In this document: positions 18,521-27,323 of the stretch, one piece after another
How the letters are laid out: every line of letters begins with the position of its first letter
Numbering within the stretch: position 1 is the stretch's first letter
NCBI RefSeq assembly: GCF_004801255.1
Contig: NZ_CP036295.1
Coordinates: 186,001-250,000, forward strand
Length of the DNA stretch: 64,000 nucleotides
DNA from: Desulfovibrio desulfuricans
Lineage (GTDB): Bacteria > Desulfobacterota > Desulfovibrionia > Desulfovibrionales > Desulfovibrionaceae
Reading direction: 5' to 3'
Position numbers and translations under genes: made by a program
The notes under the pieces: model-generated
The model's input: only the letters and a program-made list of their open reading frames with translations
Told to the model about the DNA's origin: nothing
Database searches by the model: none

Positions 18521-20215
18521 ATGCAGCATTACGATTCGCCATCCTCGACAGCCGCGTCCAGCCCTTCCGCAAGGGCGGCTATGCCCCGGCTGTGCATCTC
18601 CGCGCTTTCGGGCGGCGGAGGTAAAACCCTGCTGTCCCTGGGCCTGACCCAGGCGCTGACCGCGCGGGGGCATGTGGTCAAGCCTTTTAAAAAAGGGCCG
18701 GATTACATCGACGCCGCATGGCTGACCATGGCGGCGGGCAGGGCCGCCACCAATCTTGACCCGTACATGCTTGAGCCAGAGCAGCTCAGGGCGCTGTTTG
18801 CGCACGCCATGCGCAAAACACGGGCGCAAACAGGCGCAGACGAGGTGCTTGGTGTCATCGAGGGCAACCGGGGGCTGTTTGACGGCATGGACGTGAGCGG
18901 GTCGTGCTCCACAGCCGAACTTGCGCGTACCCTTGCGTGCCCGGTTGTCTTCAGCCTCAACTGCACCAAAATGACCCGGACGGCGGCGGCTTTGGTACGG
19001 GGCATGACGACCTTTGAGCCGGGTCTGCAGTTTGCGGGCGTGGTGCTCAATCAGGTGGGCACAGCGCGGCAGGCAGACCTGCTGCGCAAGGTTATCGAAG
19101 AATACACCGACGTGCCCGTGCTGGGCGTGCTGCCGCGTCTGGAAAAAAATCCGCTGCCTGAGCGTCACATGGGCATTGCCTCGTGCGGCGACGCGCTTTC
19201 GCCGCAGGCCCGCGCCGTGCTTGAAACGCTGGGCTCATTTGTGGCCGGGCACATTGATCTTGCACGCGTTATGGACGCAGCGCGTGCCTGCGCTGACCTT
19301 GAGGCGGCTGACGGCGTGGATCTGCTCGAACCGGCGTCGGTTACGGTTGGGGGCGGCGCTGCCGGAGCATCCGAACCCGCGTCTCAGAGCCGCGCAGCCG
19401 GGACGACGCAGCCTGCATCGCTGCAAGGGTTTTGCGTCGGGGGGGGCGAGACCTGCGCAGAGGCTGCCAGCCGGGTTTGCGCCGTCCGGCGTCCGCGCAT
19501 CGCCTATGTGCGGGACAGCGCCCTGTGGTTTTATTATGAAGAAAATCTTGAAGCCCTTGAGCGTGCAGGAGCCGAGCTTGTGCGGCTCGAAATCGCGGGG
19601 CGGGGTGCAGCACTGTGGCCGGAGCTGCGCGGCGCGTCGCCGCAGGGCGGCTGCGGCGAAATCGACGGTTTGTACCTCGGCGGCGGGTTTCCCGAGGACT
19701 GCGCGGAGCAATTGAGTGCGTCGCCGCATATGCGCACGCTGGCGGTCTGGGCCGAAGCCGGGTTGCCCATTTATGCGGAATGCGGCGGCTTTATGCTGCT
19801 GTCGCAAGGCATAGAGCGCGAGGGCAGGCTGTGGCCCATGAGCGGCATTTTCCCCGTGGTGGCCCAGTTTTGCGGCAAGCCTCAGGGGCTCGGTTACGTG
19901 CGGGGAACCGTAACGGCTGAAAATCCTTTTTTCCCGCTGGGTATGGAAATTCTCGGGCACGAGTTCCATTATTCCCGCTGCCGCTGGCAGGGCGCACCGC
20001 CACCGCACGGTTTGCTGCTGCACAAGGGGCAGGGGATGGGCGGTTGTCAGGGGGAGGTCTCCATTCGCGGGCAAAACCTCGACGGGCTTTTGCACCGCAA
20101 CGTGTGGGCCTCGTACACGCACATTTTTGCTCTGGCCGTTCCGTGCTGGGCGAGCAATTTTGTAGCGGCGGCCAGGCGTTTCGCCCAAGAGGCTGACTGC
20201 CAGAGGAAATTGTGA
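18521..20215 (+). CDS. cbiA: Cobyrinate a,c-diamide synthase
   Basis: A 564-residue ATP-dependent amidase that converts cobyrinate to its a,c-diamide in cobalamin synthesis. The P-loop is ALSGGGGKTLL, followed by KPFKKGPDYIDAAW (substrate and Mg sites) and VIEGNRGLFDGMD. The C-terminal class I glutaminase domain has the nucleophile Cys in YAECGGFMLL and the catalytic His in YTHIFA. The usual family length is about 450-460; the excess is an Ala/Gly/Ser-rich linker at about residues 270-325. The start may be ATG 18521 (weak ribosome site) or ATG 18581 (AAGGG upstream, directly before the P-loop domain). The stop overlaps the GT2 start. Confidence 0.93.
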   Translation: MQHYDSPSSTAASSPSARAAMPRLCISALSGGGGKTLLSLGLTQALTARGHVVKPFKKGPDYIDAAWLTMAAGRAATNLDPYMLEPEQLRALFAHAMRKTRAQTGADEVLGVIEGNRGLFDGMDVSGSCSTAELARTLACPVVFSLNCTKMTRTAAALVRGMTTFEPGLQFAGVVLNQVGTARQADLLRKVIEEYTDVPVLGVLPRLEKNPLPERHMGIASCGDALSPQARAVLETLGSFVAGHIDLARVMDAARACADLEAADGVDLLEPASVTVGGGAAGASEPASQSRAAGTTQPASLQGFCVGGGETCAEAASRVCAVRRPRIAYVRDSALWFYYEENLEALERAGAELVRLEIAGRGAALWPELRGASPQGGCGEIDGLYLGGGFPEDCAEQLSASPHMRTLAVWAEAGLPIYAECGGFMLLSQGIEREGRLWPMSGIFPVVAQFCGKPQGLGYVRGTVTAENPFFPLGMEILGHEFHYSRCRWQGAPPPHGLLLHKGQGMGGCQGEVSIRGQNLDGLLHRNVWASYTHIFALAVPCWASNFVAAARRFAQEADCQRKL

Positions 20216-21438
20216 TGGTGGAAACTACGCGCGTTTCGGTGATTATTCCTGTCTGGAATCTCTGGGACATGACAGAAACCTGCCTGCGTTCGCTTGCGCA
20301 GCATTCCGCCGGTGAACATCTGGAAGTGGTGGTGGTGGACAACCATTCCACCGACGCCACCGCCTCAGAACTTGAACCCCTGGGCAAGGCCCTGTTTGGC
20401 GAGTTGTTTGCGGCCGTGCGCATGCCCGAAAACGTGGGCTTTGCCAAAGGCTGCAATGCCGGCGCGCGGGTCGCCAACGGCGACCTGCTGTTTTTTTTGA
20501 ACAACGACACCACTCTCACCCCCGGCTGGCTGCCGCCCCTGCGCGAGGCCATGGCCGACGCCAGGGTGGGCGCTGCGGGGCCGCTGCTGCTGTACCCTGA
20601 CGGAACAGTGCAGCACTGCGGCATCTATATCTCCCCATTCAATACTGTTGGGCATCTCTACGAGCACCTGCCCGGCACTTTTGCGGCCGCCCGCAAAAAC
20701 CACCCTCTGCAGGCCATAACCGGGGCGGCCATTATGCTGCGCAAAGGGGAGTTTGCCGATTGCGGCGGCTTCCACGAGGAGTACCGCAACGGATTTGAAG
20801 ACATCGACCTGTGCTTTGCCCTGCGCGCCCGAGGGCTGAAGCTGCGCGTTGAGAGCCGCAGCGTCGTGTATCATCATACAAGCAGCACACCTGGCCGCTT
20901 TGCGCACGATGTGCAAAACAGCGCAGTGCTCTTGCAGCGCATCGGCACGGCCATACGGCCGGACGAGCACATCCTGGCGGGCCTTGACGGCTATCGCCTG
21001 TGCATTGGCCCTTCGCTGGCAACATGGCTGGAGTTGCCGGAGGAGCGCCAGCAACGTTTTAATGAGGAATTTGGCGGAAGCGCCTTTGACAGCGCGGCCT
21101 GCCAGGCCCTGTTGCACAGGGAACCGCTGTGGCTCGACGGCTGGTTGCTGCTGGCCGCGCACCTTGCCTCAGAGGGGAATATTGCGGCGGCCATCAGCAC
21201 GCTGAACCATTGCCTGCGTATCATGCCCGCTCCCAAGGTTTACGGGCAGATGCTGCACCTTGCCCGGGATGCGCATCTTGCGGAGGAAATGCTGGCTGAT
21301 CTGGAGGCCGAGCGTGCGGGGCGCGATTTGCCAGTGGCGAAAATTCGCGTGCAGCAGGCACGCCGCGCTGCGTACGCCCGCAACGATACCGGTCTGGCGC
21401 AGTTGCTGGGCGACTGGCTTGTGCGGTACGCGCGCTGA
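20215..21438 (+). CDS. Family 2 glycosyltransferase (rhamnosyltransferase-like)
   Basis: A 407-residue GT-A enzyme. The nucleotide-sugar site VSVIIPVWN with VVVVDNHSTDAT, the DXD-like NNDT (about residue 97) and the acceptor-site GFEDIDLCFALRARG are all in place. The C-terminal 150 residues are helical and resemble TPR-like repeats found in larger glycosyltransferases. It begins with ATG 20215, overlapping the cbiA stop (TGATG), with AGAGGA upstream; a GTG lies one codon before. A terminator once followed, now split by the inserted island. The acceptor is unknown, probably a surface glycan. Confidence 0.85.
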   Translation: MVETTRVSVIIPVWNLWDMTETCLRSLAQHSAGEHLEVVVVDNHSTDATASELEPLGKALFGELFAAVRMPENVGFAKGCNAGARVANGDLLFFLNNDTTLTPGWLPPLREAMADARVGAAGPLLLYPDGTVQHCGIYISPFNTVGHLYEHLPGTFAAARKNHPLQAITGAAIMLRKGEFADCGGFHEEYRNGFEDIDLCFALRARGLKLRVESRSVVYHHTSSTPGRFAHDVQNSAVLLQRIGTAIRPDEHILAGLDGYRLCIGPSLATWLELPEERQQRFNEEFGGSAFDSAACQALLHREPLWLDGWLLLAAHLASEGNIAAAISTLNHCLRIMPAPKVYGQMLHLARDAHLAEEMLADLEAERAGRDLPVAKIRVQQARRAAYARNDTGLAQLLGDWLVRYAR

Positions 21439-21590
21439 GCTGGTCGGTTGCGGCAATGCTAGCCGCTTGCGGCTGGCCGTAGGGTGCGAAAAGCAGGAGG
21501 CGAAAACAGGGTGCGACGGTCATCAACGCGCCAGCATGCCGACTGGCGGCCTGACGAGGTTTATCGCGGCGGATTGACGGACAAAATAAG

Positions 21591-21605
21591 AAACGCGGCC
21601 AGGCC
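21591..21605. terminator. Left half of a split terminator, including the duplicated target CCAGGCC
   Basis: AAACGCGGCCAGGC is the left arm of a hairpin whose right arm (GCCCGGTCGCGTTT) now lies 18.2 kb away at 39799-39812. Paired, they give 12 Watson-Crick pairs, one G-U and one mismatch around a CTCA loop, followed by T residues. The 7 bp at 21599-21605 (CCAGGCC) are repeated at 39789-39795 as the target duplication. Confidence 0.8.
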
Positions 21606-22986
21606 GATAACGTACGGTATTTTTCGCACATTGAAAAAATAGAAGTAGCCCGCCAAGTCGGTTAGGTTTGGTTATCACCAAACAACCACCAAACCAACGT
21701 GGAGGGCTACAGATGGAAGCTATCAGGACGAACGGTAAAAATAAAGTTCCGGTGATTGCTGTCGATGAAGAAGAATTGCGGACACACGTTTCCGAGGTTG
21801 TGCGCCAAAGTGTCGAGGAGACCTTGAATGGCCTGCTTGATGCGGAAGCTGACACGCTCTGCCAGGCCCGACGCTATGAGCGTAATGCCGATCGAGCCAG
21901 TACCCGCGCTGGTCATTATGAGCGGAATTTGCAGACCAAGGCTGGCACGGTTCAGCTTAAGGTTCCCAAGCTGCGACACATGCCGTTTGAAACCGCGATA
22001 ATCGAACGGTATCGTCGCCGGGAAAGTTCAGTGGAAGAAGCCTTGGTAGAGATGTACTTGGCAGGCGTGTCAGTGCGTCGGGTCGAGGACATTACCGAGG
22101 CTCTTTGGGGCAGTCGAGTCAGTCCAAGCACAATAAGCGACTTGAATCAAAAGATTTTTGAGCGGGTTGAGGAATGGCGCAATCGACCACTTGAGCCGAA
22201 ATCCCCGTACTTTTTTGTGGATGGAATATGGCTGAAACGCTCTTGGGGCGGTGAAGTTCAAAACGTATCTGTGCTAGTAGCCATTGGCGTGAGTACCAGC
22301 GGCTTCCGTGAAATTCTCGGCGTGGCAGAAGGATCACGTGAGGATGCAGAAAGCTGGCGGCAATTTCTTCGGTATCTCCGAGAGCGTGGCCTTGAACAGA
22401 TAGACCTCGTTGTATCTGATAAAAACCTTGGCTTTCTGGAGGCGCTAGGAGAATTTTACCCTGATGCCAAATGGCAGCGTTGCGTGGTGCATTTTTATCG
22501 CAACGTACTGCATGCGGTTCCTCGCGGTAAAGCCAAAGAAGTTGCTTTGATGCTCAAAGCTGTTCATGCCCAAGAGGATAAAGAAGCCGCACTCCGGAAA
22601 TCGGTGGAAGTGATAAGCAAATTACGGGCGCAACGTCTTGAGAAGGCAGCCAGAATAGTGGAATCCGGTTGTGACGAAACGCTTTCGTACTATGATTTCC
22701 CCGTAGCCCATTGGCGGCACATAAGGACGAACAATCCGCTTGAGAGTTTGAACCGTGAAATTCGCCGCCGAACCAGAGTTGTGGGGAGCTTTCCGGATGG
22801 TCACGCCGCCCTGATGTTGGTGGCTGCCCGCCTGCGCTATATGGCAGGCCAAAAGTGGGGCACGCAACGGTATATGAACATGAACCAAGAAATATTGGCT
22901 TAAAATCTGAGCCTTCGCGGCTCGATACGAAACCATGCTTCACCGACTGGCTGCTGCAAAATATGCGAAAAATTCTGGACACTACC
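21606..22986 (+). mobile_element. IS256-family insertion sequence, left copy
   Basis: The ends were set by comparing the two copies and their terminal repeats. The left end GATAACGTACGGTATTTTTC and the right end, read inward, GGTAGTGTCCAGAATTTTTC share most bases and both continue with GCACATT. Inner flanks (TCACGGGA on the right) do not match the left flank, so this copy alone has no target duplication. Confidence 0.85.
21713..22903 (+). CDS. IS256-family (mutator-type) transposase
   Basis: A 396-residue DDE transposase of the IS256/MULE type. The likely catalytic residues are Asp in FFVDGIWLKR, Asp in LVVSDKNLGF and Glu in TNNPLESLNREIRRRTRVVG; the CVVHFYRNVL segment between them is typical. 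The start has GGAGG eight bases upstream. It differs from the right copy at three residues (Phe/Ile in the first catalytic segment, Asn/Ser after the second Asp, Leu/Arg in the helical region). It appears intact. Confidence 0.93.
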   Translation: MEAIRTNGKNKVPVIAVDEEELRTHVSEVVRQSVEETLNGLLDAEADTLCQARRYERNADRASTRAGHYERNLQTKAGTVQLKVPKLRHMPFETAIIERYRRRESSVEEALVEMYLAGVSVRRVEDITEALWGSRVSPSTISDLNQKIFERVEEWRNRPLEPKSPYFFVDGIWLKRSWGGEVQNVSVLVAIGVSTSGFREILGVAEGSREDAESWRQFLRYLRERGLEQIDLVVSDKNLGFLEALGEFYPDAKWQRCVVHFYRNVLHAVPRGKAKEVALMLKAVHAQEDKEAALRKSVEVISKLRAQRLEKAARIVESGCDETLSYYDFPVAHWRHIRTNNPLESLNREIRRRTRVVGSFPDGHAALMLVAARLRYMAGQKWGTQRYMNMNQEILA

Positions 22987-23162
22987 TCACGGGATAAAGG
23001 CGAAACCAGCACGGGAATTGAAGAGTACATACGTTTCTACAACACCGAACGATTCCAGAAAAGGCTCGGCCAGCTTTCCCCGGTTGAATACCGGAAAAAA
23101 CTGGCCGCTTAATCAAGACTTGCGGGGCATTTATAACTGTCTACTTGACGGGGTGCAGACCA
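22987..23162 (+). pseudogene. IS3-family (IS150-like) transposase remnant with its right end
   Basis: The reading frame ending at 23112 gives GIEEYIRFYNTERFQKRLGQ and then SPVEYRKKLAA, the C-terminus of an IS3-family OrfB. It is followed by an IS end reading, inward, TGGTCTGCACCCCGTCAAGT. The rest of the element is absent because the IS256 copy abuts it. The end at 23162 interrupts a hairpin (see 23163-23188). Confidence 0.8.
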
Positions 23163-23188
23163 ATCATTGAAAAATGGTCGGGGGTTTT
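23163..23188. terminator. Broken hairpin after the three-gene AT-rich operon
   Basis: ATTGAAAAATGGTCGGGGG plus TTTT is the loop and one arm of the same hairpin that is intact at 24977-25004. The other arm was removed by the IS3-type insertion ending at 23162. Confidence 0.6.
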
Positions 23189-23295
23189 GCATTGGGGTGT
23201 TGATGGAAAACTCGGAGATGATAGTCCTTATTAATGACTACTAAAGAAATAATTTATTAATTGGTAAAAAATTTGTGGTTAAGCCTTCATTCAAC

Positions 23296-23904
23296 TTACT
23301 TAACTATAAGTATTTCTCCTCCGTTGACCACATGCTCGCGAAATTTATTCGAAACCTTATCATCAATAAACTGAATAGAAATTTTAAATGGAAAAAATGG
23401 GGTGGACCACTCTAGACTTTTACTGCTATGCGAATCTTTTCTTCTATTTGCCGTGCGATAATCATTTGTTGCTATCTTTCGTGCTAGATCATTAGAGAAT
23501 TGTTCAAGAGCAAGTATTGCATTTTGCCCTGTATTTTCTATTACACCATTTTTTGAATTAACGTCTGGCCCTCCAAGAATACTAACAACATCATGATAAT
23601 CCATGCCAATATCAATTTTTTTGAAAGAATCCCTCTGGCACCGCACAGAAAGTGCGCCATAGAGAATAGCAACAGAATAAAGTGGAACCATTATGATGGC
23701 AATAACAATCCATGCTTCCCGCGCGCTGCACCAAGTTTTAATTAATCCCTCTCTCCCCTTGGAAATAAAACTTTTGTAAATCGCTGTCACGGTCCATACT
23801 AATAGTGAAAGTACGGAGGTCATACTAAAAAATTTTGAAAAATAATCATTCTGCCACATGAAAGCCTTAAGCTCTCCCCAGAAATTTAAATACTCTGTAT
23901 ACAT
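23296..23904 (-). CDS. Unknown membrane protein with an SmpA-like motif, AT-rich
   Basis: A 202-residue protein of unknown function. It has two predicted membrane segments (about FFSMTSVLSLLVWTVTAIY and WIVIAIIMVPLYSVAILYGA). The part after them contains KIDIGMDYHDVVSILGGPD, which resembles the start of BamE/SmpA-like modules, and ends in a charged region likely outside the membrane. ATG 23904 with AGGA four bases upstream is preferred over a TTG at 23916. It is the last gene of a three-gene minus-strand set. Codon use is very AT-rich compared with the backbone, a sign of transfer. Confidence 0.65.
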   Translation of the reverse strand: MYTEYLNFWGELKAFMWQNDYFSKFFSMTSVLSLLVWTVTAIYKSFISKGREGLIKTWCSAREAWIVIAIIMVPLYSVAILYGALSVRCQRDSFKKIDIGMDYHDVVSILGGPDVNSKNGVIENTGQNAILALEQFSNDLARKIATNDYRTANRRKDSHSSKSLEWSTPFFPFKISIQFIDDKVSNKFREHVVNGGEILIVK

Positions 23905-23969
23905 ATCATCCTGCAATATTTGTGTCAGAATCTTTTAATTATCTTATGTAGAACTAATAATTTCAGTGC

Positions 23970-24362
23970 TCAGTTCCCTATGATAACATAGTCAGTTTTA
24001 GATACACTTGCTAAAGAGATATTTTCTTTAGCTATCAGACAATACCCCGTGTAATTCCCCTTATCGATAATTACTATCGAAAATTTTGCAATTCCCTTAA
24101 AAAAATAGCTATCTGGTCGTATGCTTATTCTATTAGCCAAATCTTGCATCCAACTTTCTGCACGTAAGATAAATATTTTTGCACGGTCATTTGAAATAAA
24201 TCGGCAGTCAGTCATGACCTTAATTTTGTCATCTACGTTTAGTGTGTTAACCTTAACGAGACAATTCTTATCCGCATCAAATCTATACACTGGTGAATCG
24301 TTCGCTATCACGTATGCATCATTAGCAGAGTACATTTTACCTCGATAATTATATCCTTTCAT
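23970..24362 (-). CDS. Small soluble protein of unknown function, AT-rich
   Basis: A 130-residue protein with no signal or membrane segment and no recognised family. The sequence alternates short beta-like stretches (KFSIVIIDKGNYTGYCLIA near the C-terminus) and has an N-terminal MKGYNYRGKMYSANDAYVIA segment. The start is uncertain: ATG 24362 or a GTG two codons earlier. It lies 15 bp after the stop of the upstream gene and 65 bp before the next, so the three are probably co-transcribed. Confidence 0.55.
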   Translation of the reverse strand: MKGYNYRGKMYSANDAYVIANDSPVYRFDADKNCLVKVNTLNVDDKIKVMTDCRFISNDRAKIFILRAESWMQDLANRISIRPDSYFFKGIAKFSIVIIDKGNYTGYCLIAKENISLASVSKTDYVIIGN

Positions 24363-24377
24363 TTCCACATAATTATT

Positions 24378-24716
24378 TTAATATTTTTTGTCAGAGATAA
24401 TTACACTAGCAAGTTCTTTATCCCTTATTTTATCTAAAAAATTAGATGAACTATTATGTTTATTCTCATCGATTATTTTAAAGCCATGGCTCATAGCCGT
24501 ATTTTTATCTACTAACTGGACATCTTTCGAAAGATACATAATTGAAATTGAAGATGACAATCCTAACATGAATATAATGAAAAATATTATTTTATTTTTT
24601 CCCATTTTATATAAAAAGAAAAAAATTATAAAAAGTAAAATTATTGCCACTGACAGAAATGCAATCGCTGACGTCCAGTTTGCAATAAAAAAGTGTGAAA
24701 GAGATGTGATCATCAT
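24378..24716 (-). CDS. Small membrane protein of unknown function, AT-rich
   Basis: A 112-residue protein with two close predicted membrane helices (AIAFLSVAIILLFIIFFFLY and IIFFIIFMLGLSSSISIMYL) and a hydrophilic C-terminal half of about 50 residues. No family is recognised. The start is uncertain (ATG 24716 or 24713, or GTG 24728), and there is no clear ribosome site. It is the first gene of the three-gene set. The paired helices and small size resemble accessory membrane proteins of toxin or defence loci, but nothing specific supports that. Confidence 0.5.
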   Translation of the reverse strand: MMITSLSHFFIANWTSAIAFLSVAIILLFIIFFFLYKMGKNKIIFFIIFMLGLSSSISIMYLSKDVQLVDKNTAMSHGFKIIDENKHNSSSNFLDKIRDKELASVIISDKKY

Positions 24717-25062
24717 TTTGTAGTGCACACGCTACTATGCTAAATTGTAAATTTTCCCGACAGCGAAATTTTCAGAACCAATATTTCCATACAATTGCAG
24801 CAATTCTATTTCCCTTGATTATGAAAATGCGGTATCAGTAGGTAGACGAAACATCTTTTTTTAATAAAAAATATCTTCTTTTTTCAAAAAAGCAACCTGA
24901 AAATTACTTCTCGCTACAGTCAACAACCTAAAATATTAACAAATAATCCTAAATCTGTTCATAATTATTTAAGCTACCCCCGACCATTTTTCAATGGTCG
25001 GGGGATTTTTGCGTTTGACTGATTCTTCATTTGGGGACGCCATGCCTCGTCCTTGTGGAGGC
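24717..25062. other. AT-rich intergenic region with a strong hairpin
   Basis: About 350 bp, roughly 70% AT up to 24970, presumably holding the promoter of the three-gene set on the minus strand. The terminator hairpin at 24977-25004 lies near its right end. I see no gene. Confidence 0.5.
24977..25004. terminator. Strong terminator hairpin after the 25063-25572 gene
   Basis: A perfect 12-bp stem (CCCCCGACCATT) with a TTTC loop; ATTTTT follows on the plus strand and AAAAAT precedes. It would end the minus-strand gene at 25063 and can work both ways. A broken second copy is at 23163. Confidence 0.8.
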
Positions 25063-25572
25063 CTAGTTGAACGGCAGCCCAAGAACAGCCAGAATCAACC
25101 AGCAGAATATAAAGGCATGATACAGAGCGGCGATCATAAACATCAGGCAAAGGGGAACCTTGATTAACAGCCTGGCATTGCCTTGCAGCCTGAATACAAA
25201 CAGATACAGCAACAATAAACAGATAAATGAGAATATAGCCCCTTGCATGGAAATGAGCAGTGTGCCGGCGGTCCATCGTGGCAGCCATCCAAGACCAGCC
25301 ATATCGATGAGATACCGATCATCAACAACTGTATCGGCGCAACATAAAAGCAGGGTTACAACATACAGCCACAAGTTCTTTTCCATTTTAAACAGCGTCA
25401 GGCAAACAATCATTCCAACAGCGCCCACGGCCATGACAATAGCGGAGGTGCGCTCCTGCACAAAAAGCAACCAGCCCAGACATGCAAAAAGCAGCGTAAT
25501 AACAACAGGCCAGTGTGCCTGCCAACAGGCTGAAATTTTGGCTTTTATACTTGCAGATGTTGGGCGTGTCAT
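25063..25572 (-). CDS. Four-TM integral membrane protein of unknown function
   Basis: A 169-residue protein with four or five hydrophobic segments (PVVITLLFACLGWLLFV, AIVMAVGAVGMIVCLTLF, LWLYVVTLLLCCA, AIFSFICLLLLYLFVF and a C-terminal FMIAALYHAFIFCWLILAVL). It has a short basic cytoplasmic N-terminus. No family is recognised. Its GC content is nearer to that of the backbone than that of the three genes downstream. It is followed by the strong hairpin at 24977. Confidence 0.6.
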   Translation of the reverse strand: MTRPTSASIKAKISACWQAHWPVVITLLFACLGWLLFVQERTSAIVMAVGAVGMIVCLTLFKMEKNLWLYVVTLLLCCADTVVDDRYLIDMAGLGWLPRWTAGTLLISMQGAIFSFICLLLLYLFVFRLQGNARLLIKVPLCLMFMIAALYHAFIFCWLILAVLGLPFN

Positions 25573-25833
25573 TATTTATCCTGAATTTAGGATGATTGCT
25601 GAGCGTGGCAGCAAACAGAAAGGGGGCCGAAATTTTAATTTGGGGGGAAAGCGGTATTTATGTCTTTATGCCGCCCATGTGCGCAACACTTAATAGACTG
25701 AAAAGTATACAATTTAAAATGGAAACGAGATCTATTCTTGGTCCACCAGGGCACAAAAGACTACTGAAGCCTTTCAGTCTTACATAATCATCAGCTTCTG
25801 CTATATTTCCGCCAAAACATCCAAGGAGGAAAT

Positions 25834-26457
25834 ATGCCAGGGAATAATTTCAGTTTCCAGCACAGGGGGCACGATGATTCAAACCAACCGCGCTTGAGCA
25901 ATGGGCAGTTCACCTTTTCAGATTCCGTGACCGCAACGAGTGTGGCTTCCCAAGGGCAGCAAGCACTTGAGGCAGTCATGCCCGTTCATCGGAATGCACC
26001 GCTTGAGCAACGCATGTACCCATCCAGCATTGCTGACATTGTAAAAAAACATGCCCATGGCGATCATTCAACCTTGCAGCCGTATTCTGAAGACCCTGAA
26101 GCAAAAGTTCCTTACTATCGTATGGGAGTGAGACCGCTTGAATCTCGCGCTCTATCACGTCGATACGGAGAAAGAGTCCCTGGGACTGACCTTCATGTTG
26201 AACACATGCACTTTGTTGGCAGTGACGGCAGCAATTTTTGGCTGACATTTGGTGGTATATTTTCTGAATCGATGCAAGATTTAACAAACTATCAGGTCGA
26301 AGCCCCAAAGTATCGTAAGGAATACATAGACAGGGCAAAGATTGAAGTCGACCGAAAATGGGAAGAAAGAAAAATTTTAGAGCGATTCAGCCAGGATTAT
26401 AACCCCTTTACATACAAGGTGGTCCGGTTTAGTTGGACAGGTTGGCGACGTTGTTAA
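25834..26457 (+). CDS. Unknown protein, 3' end replaced by an IS element
   Basis: A 207-residue frame with an excellent ribosome site (AAGGAGG, six bases before ATG). About the first 194 residues are native; the last dozen (VVRFSWTGWRRC) are read from the inverted repeat of the IS3-type element that begins near 26417. The native part is hydrophilic, with a Gln/Ser-rich N-terminus that looks disordered and a later segment with several histidines (HVEHMHFVGSDGSNFWLTFG). No family is recognised. The original C-terminus is not found on the other side of the IS. Confidence 0.55.
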   Translation: MPGNNFSFQHRGHDDSNQPRLSNGQFTFSDSVTATSVASQGQQALEAVMPVHRNAPLEQRMYPSSIADIVKKHAHGDHSTLQPYSEDPEAKVPYYRMGVRPLESRALSRRYGERVPGTDLHVEHMHFVGSDGSNFWLTFGGIFSESMQDLTNYQVEAPKYRKEYIDRAKIEVDRKWEERKILERFSQDYNPFTYKVVRFSWTGWRRC

Positions 26458-26475
26458 GCTCTAGCCCCGTTTGTC

Positions 26476-27321
26476 TTATGCCGCCTTTGAGGTCGGATTC
26501 CTTTCACAGTATACTTCCATTGGCCGACGGCCGTCAAAAGCTGTATGCGGGCGCTGCTCGTTATAGAACTGAAACCAGTCTCTAAGTATTTTAAGGGGTT
26601 GACTGCCTGTTTCCACTTCCCGCAAATAGAGGCACTCCCATTTGACTGACCGCCAGAGACGTTCGATCACCACGTTATCCATCCAACGGCATTTACCGTC
26701 CATGGAGATATCCACACCGGCATCCTTGAGCGCTTGAATAAATTCCAGACTGGTAAACCGCGAACCTTGGTCCGTATTAAAGATTTCCGGCACCCCGTCA
26801 CGATTCATAGCCTCTTCCAGAACTGGCACGCAAAATTCTGCATACATCGTGTTCGACAGACGCCAAGCAAGCACGGCACGGCTGTGCCAGTCCATAATTG
26901 CCACCAGATACAGAACCCTCGCTTCATTGGCACATATGTAATATCGGCGCACCACACCTGATTCGGCCGATTGATTCGTAATCCGCGCAGCAGAAAGGAT
27001 AAATCTTATGCTCGGGATGCCGCACACTCGTTCTGGGCTTCTGGTAGATCGCCACTAGCCCCATCTTGCGCATCAATCTCCGCACTCGGTCACGTCCAAT
27101 CTTGATGCCCTGATGCCATAAATACTTTTTCATCTGGCGCAAACCATAAAACGGTGTCTCCAAAACTGCTCGTCGATACGCCTCATCAGTTCTAGATTCA
27201 TGGCTGATTCGCCTTTCGGGCGATGATACCAAGTCGACCTGGACAACCCGATGAGGCAACACTGACGACAAATACTGAGCCGGGGATGCCCTCGTTCAAT
27301 CATCCCACGTCTTCGCCCGCG
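26476..27321 (-). pseudogene. IS3-family transposase OrfB, frameshifted
   Basis: The OrfB protein is recovered in three frames: the N-terminus (ERGHPRLSICRQCCLIGLS), the middle (LETPFYGLRQMKKYLWHQG) and the integrase core with Asp in CADITYVP-like sequence, FNTDQGSRFTS and Glu in MDNVVIERLWRSVKWE. Three single-base losses are inferred: CAGTTTTGG near 27165 (shared with copy 2), CCTTTCTG near 26994 and GGGTTCTG near 26914 (both absent from copy 2 or not comparable). It cannot make an active transposase. Confidence 0.8.
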
Positions 27322-27323
27322 AC

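Noticed and set aside
22855..23112. Complete small gene overlapping the end of the left IS256
   Set aside because: Its first part is IS256 sequence in another frame and its last part is an IS3-family transposase tail; it is a junction artefact.
23163..25004. Integron-type gene cassettes flanked by attC-like hairpins
   Set aside because: The hairpins are simple perfect stems with T-runs and lack attC box spacing; no integrase is nearby. Terminators explain them.
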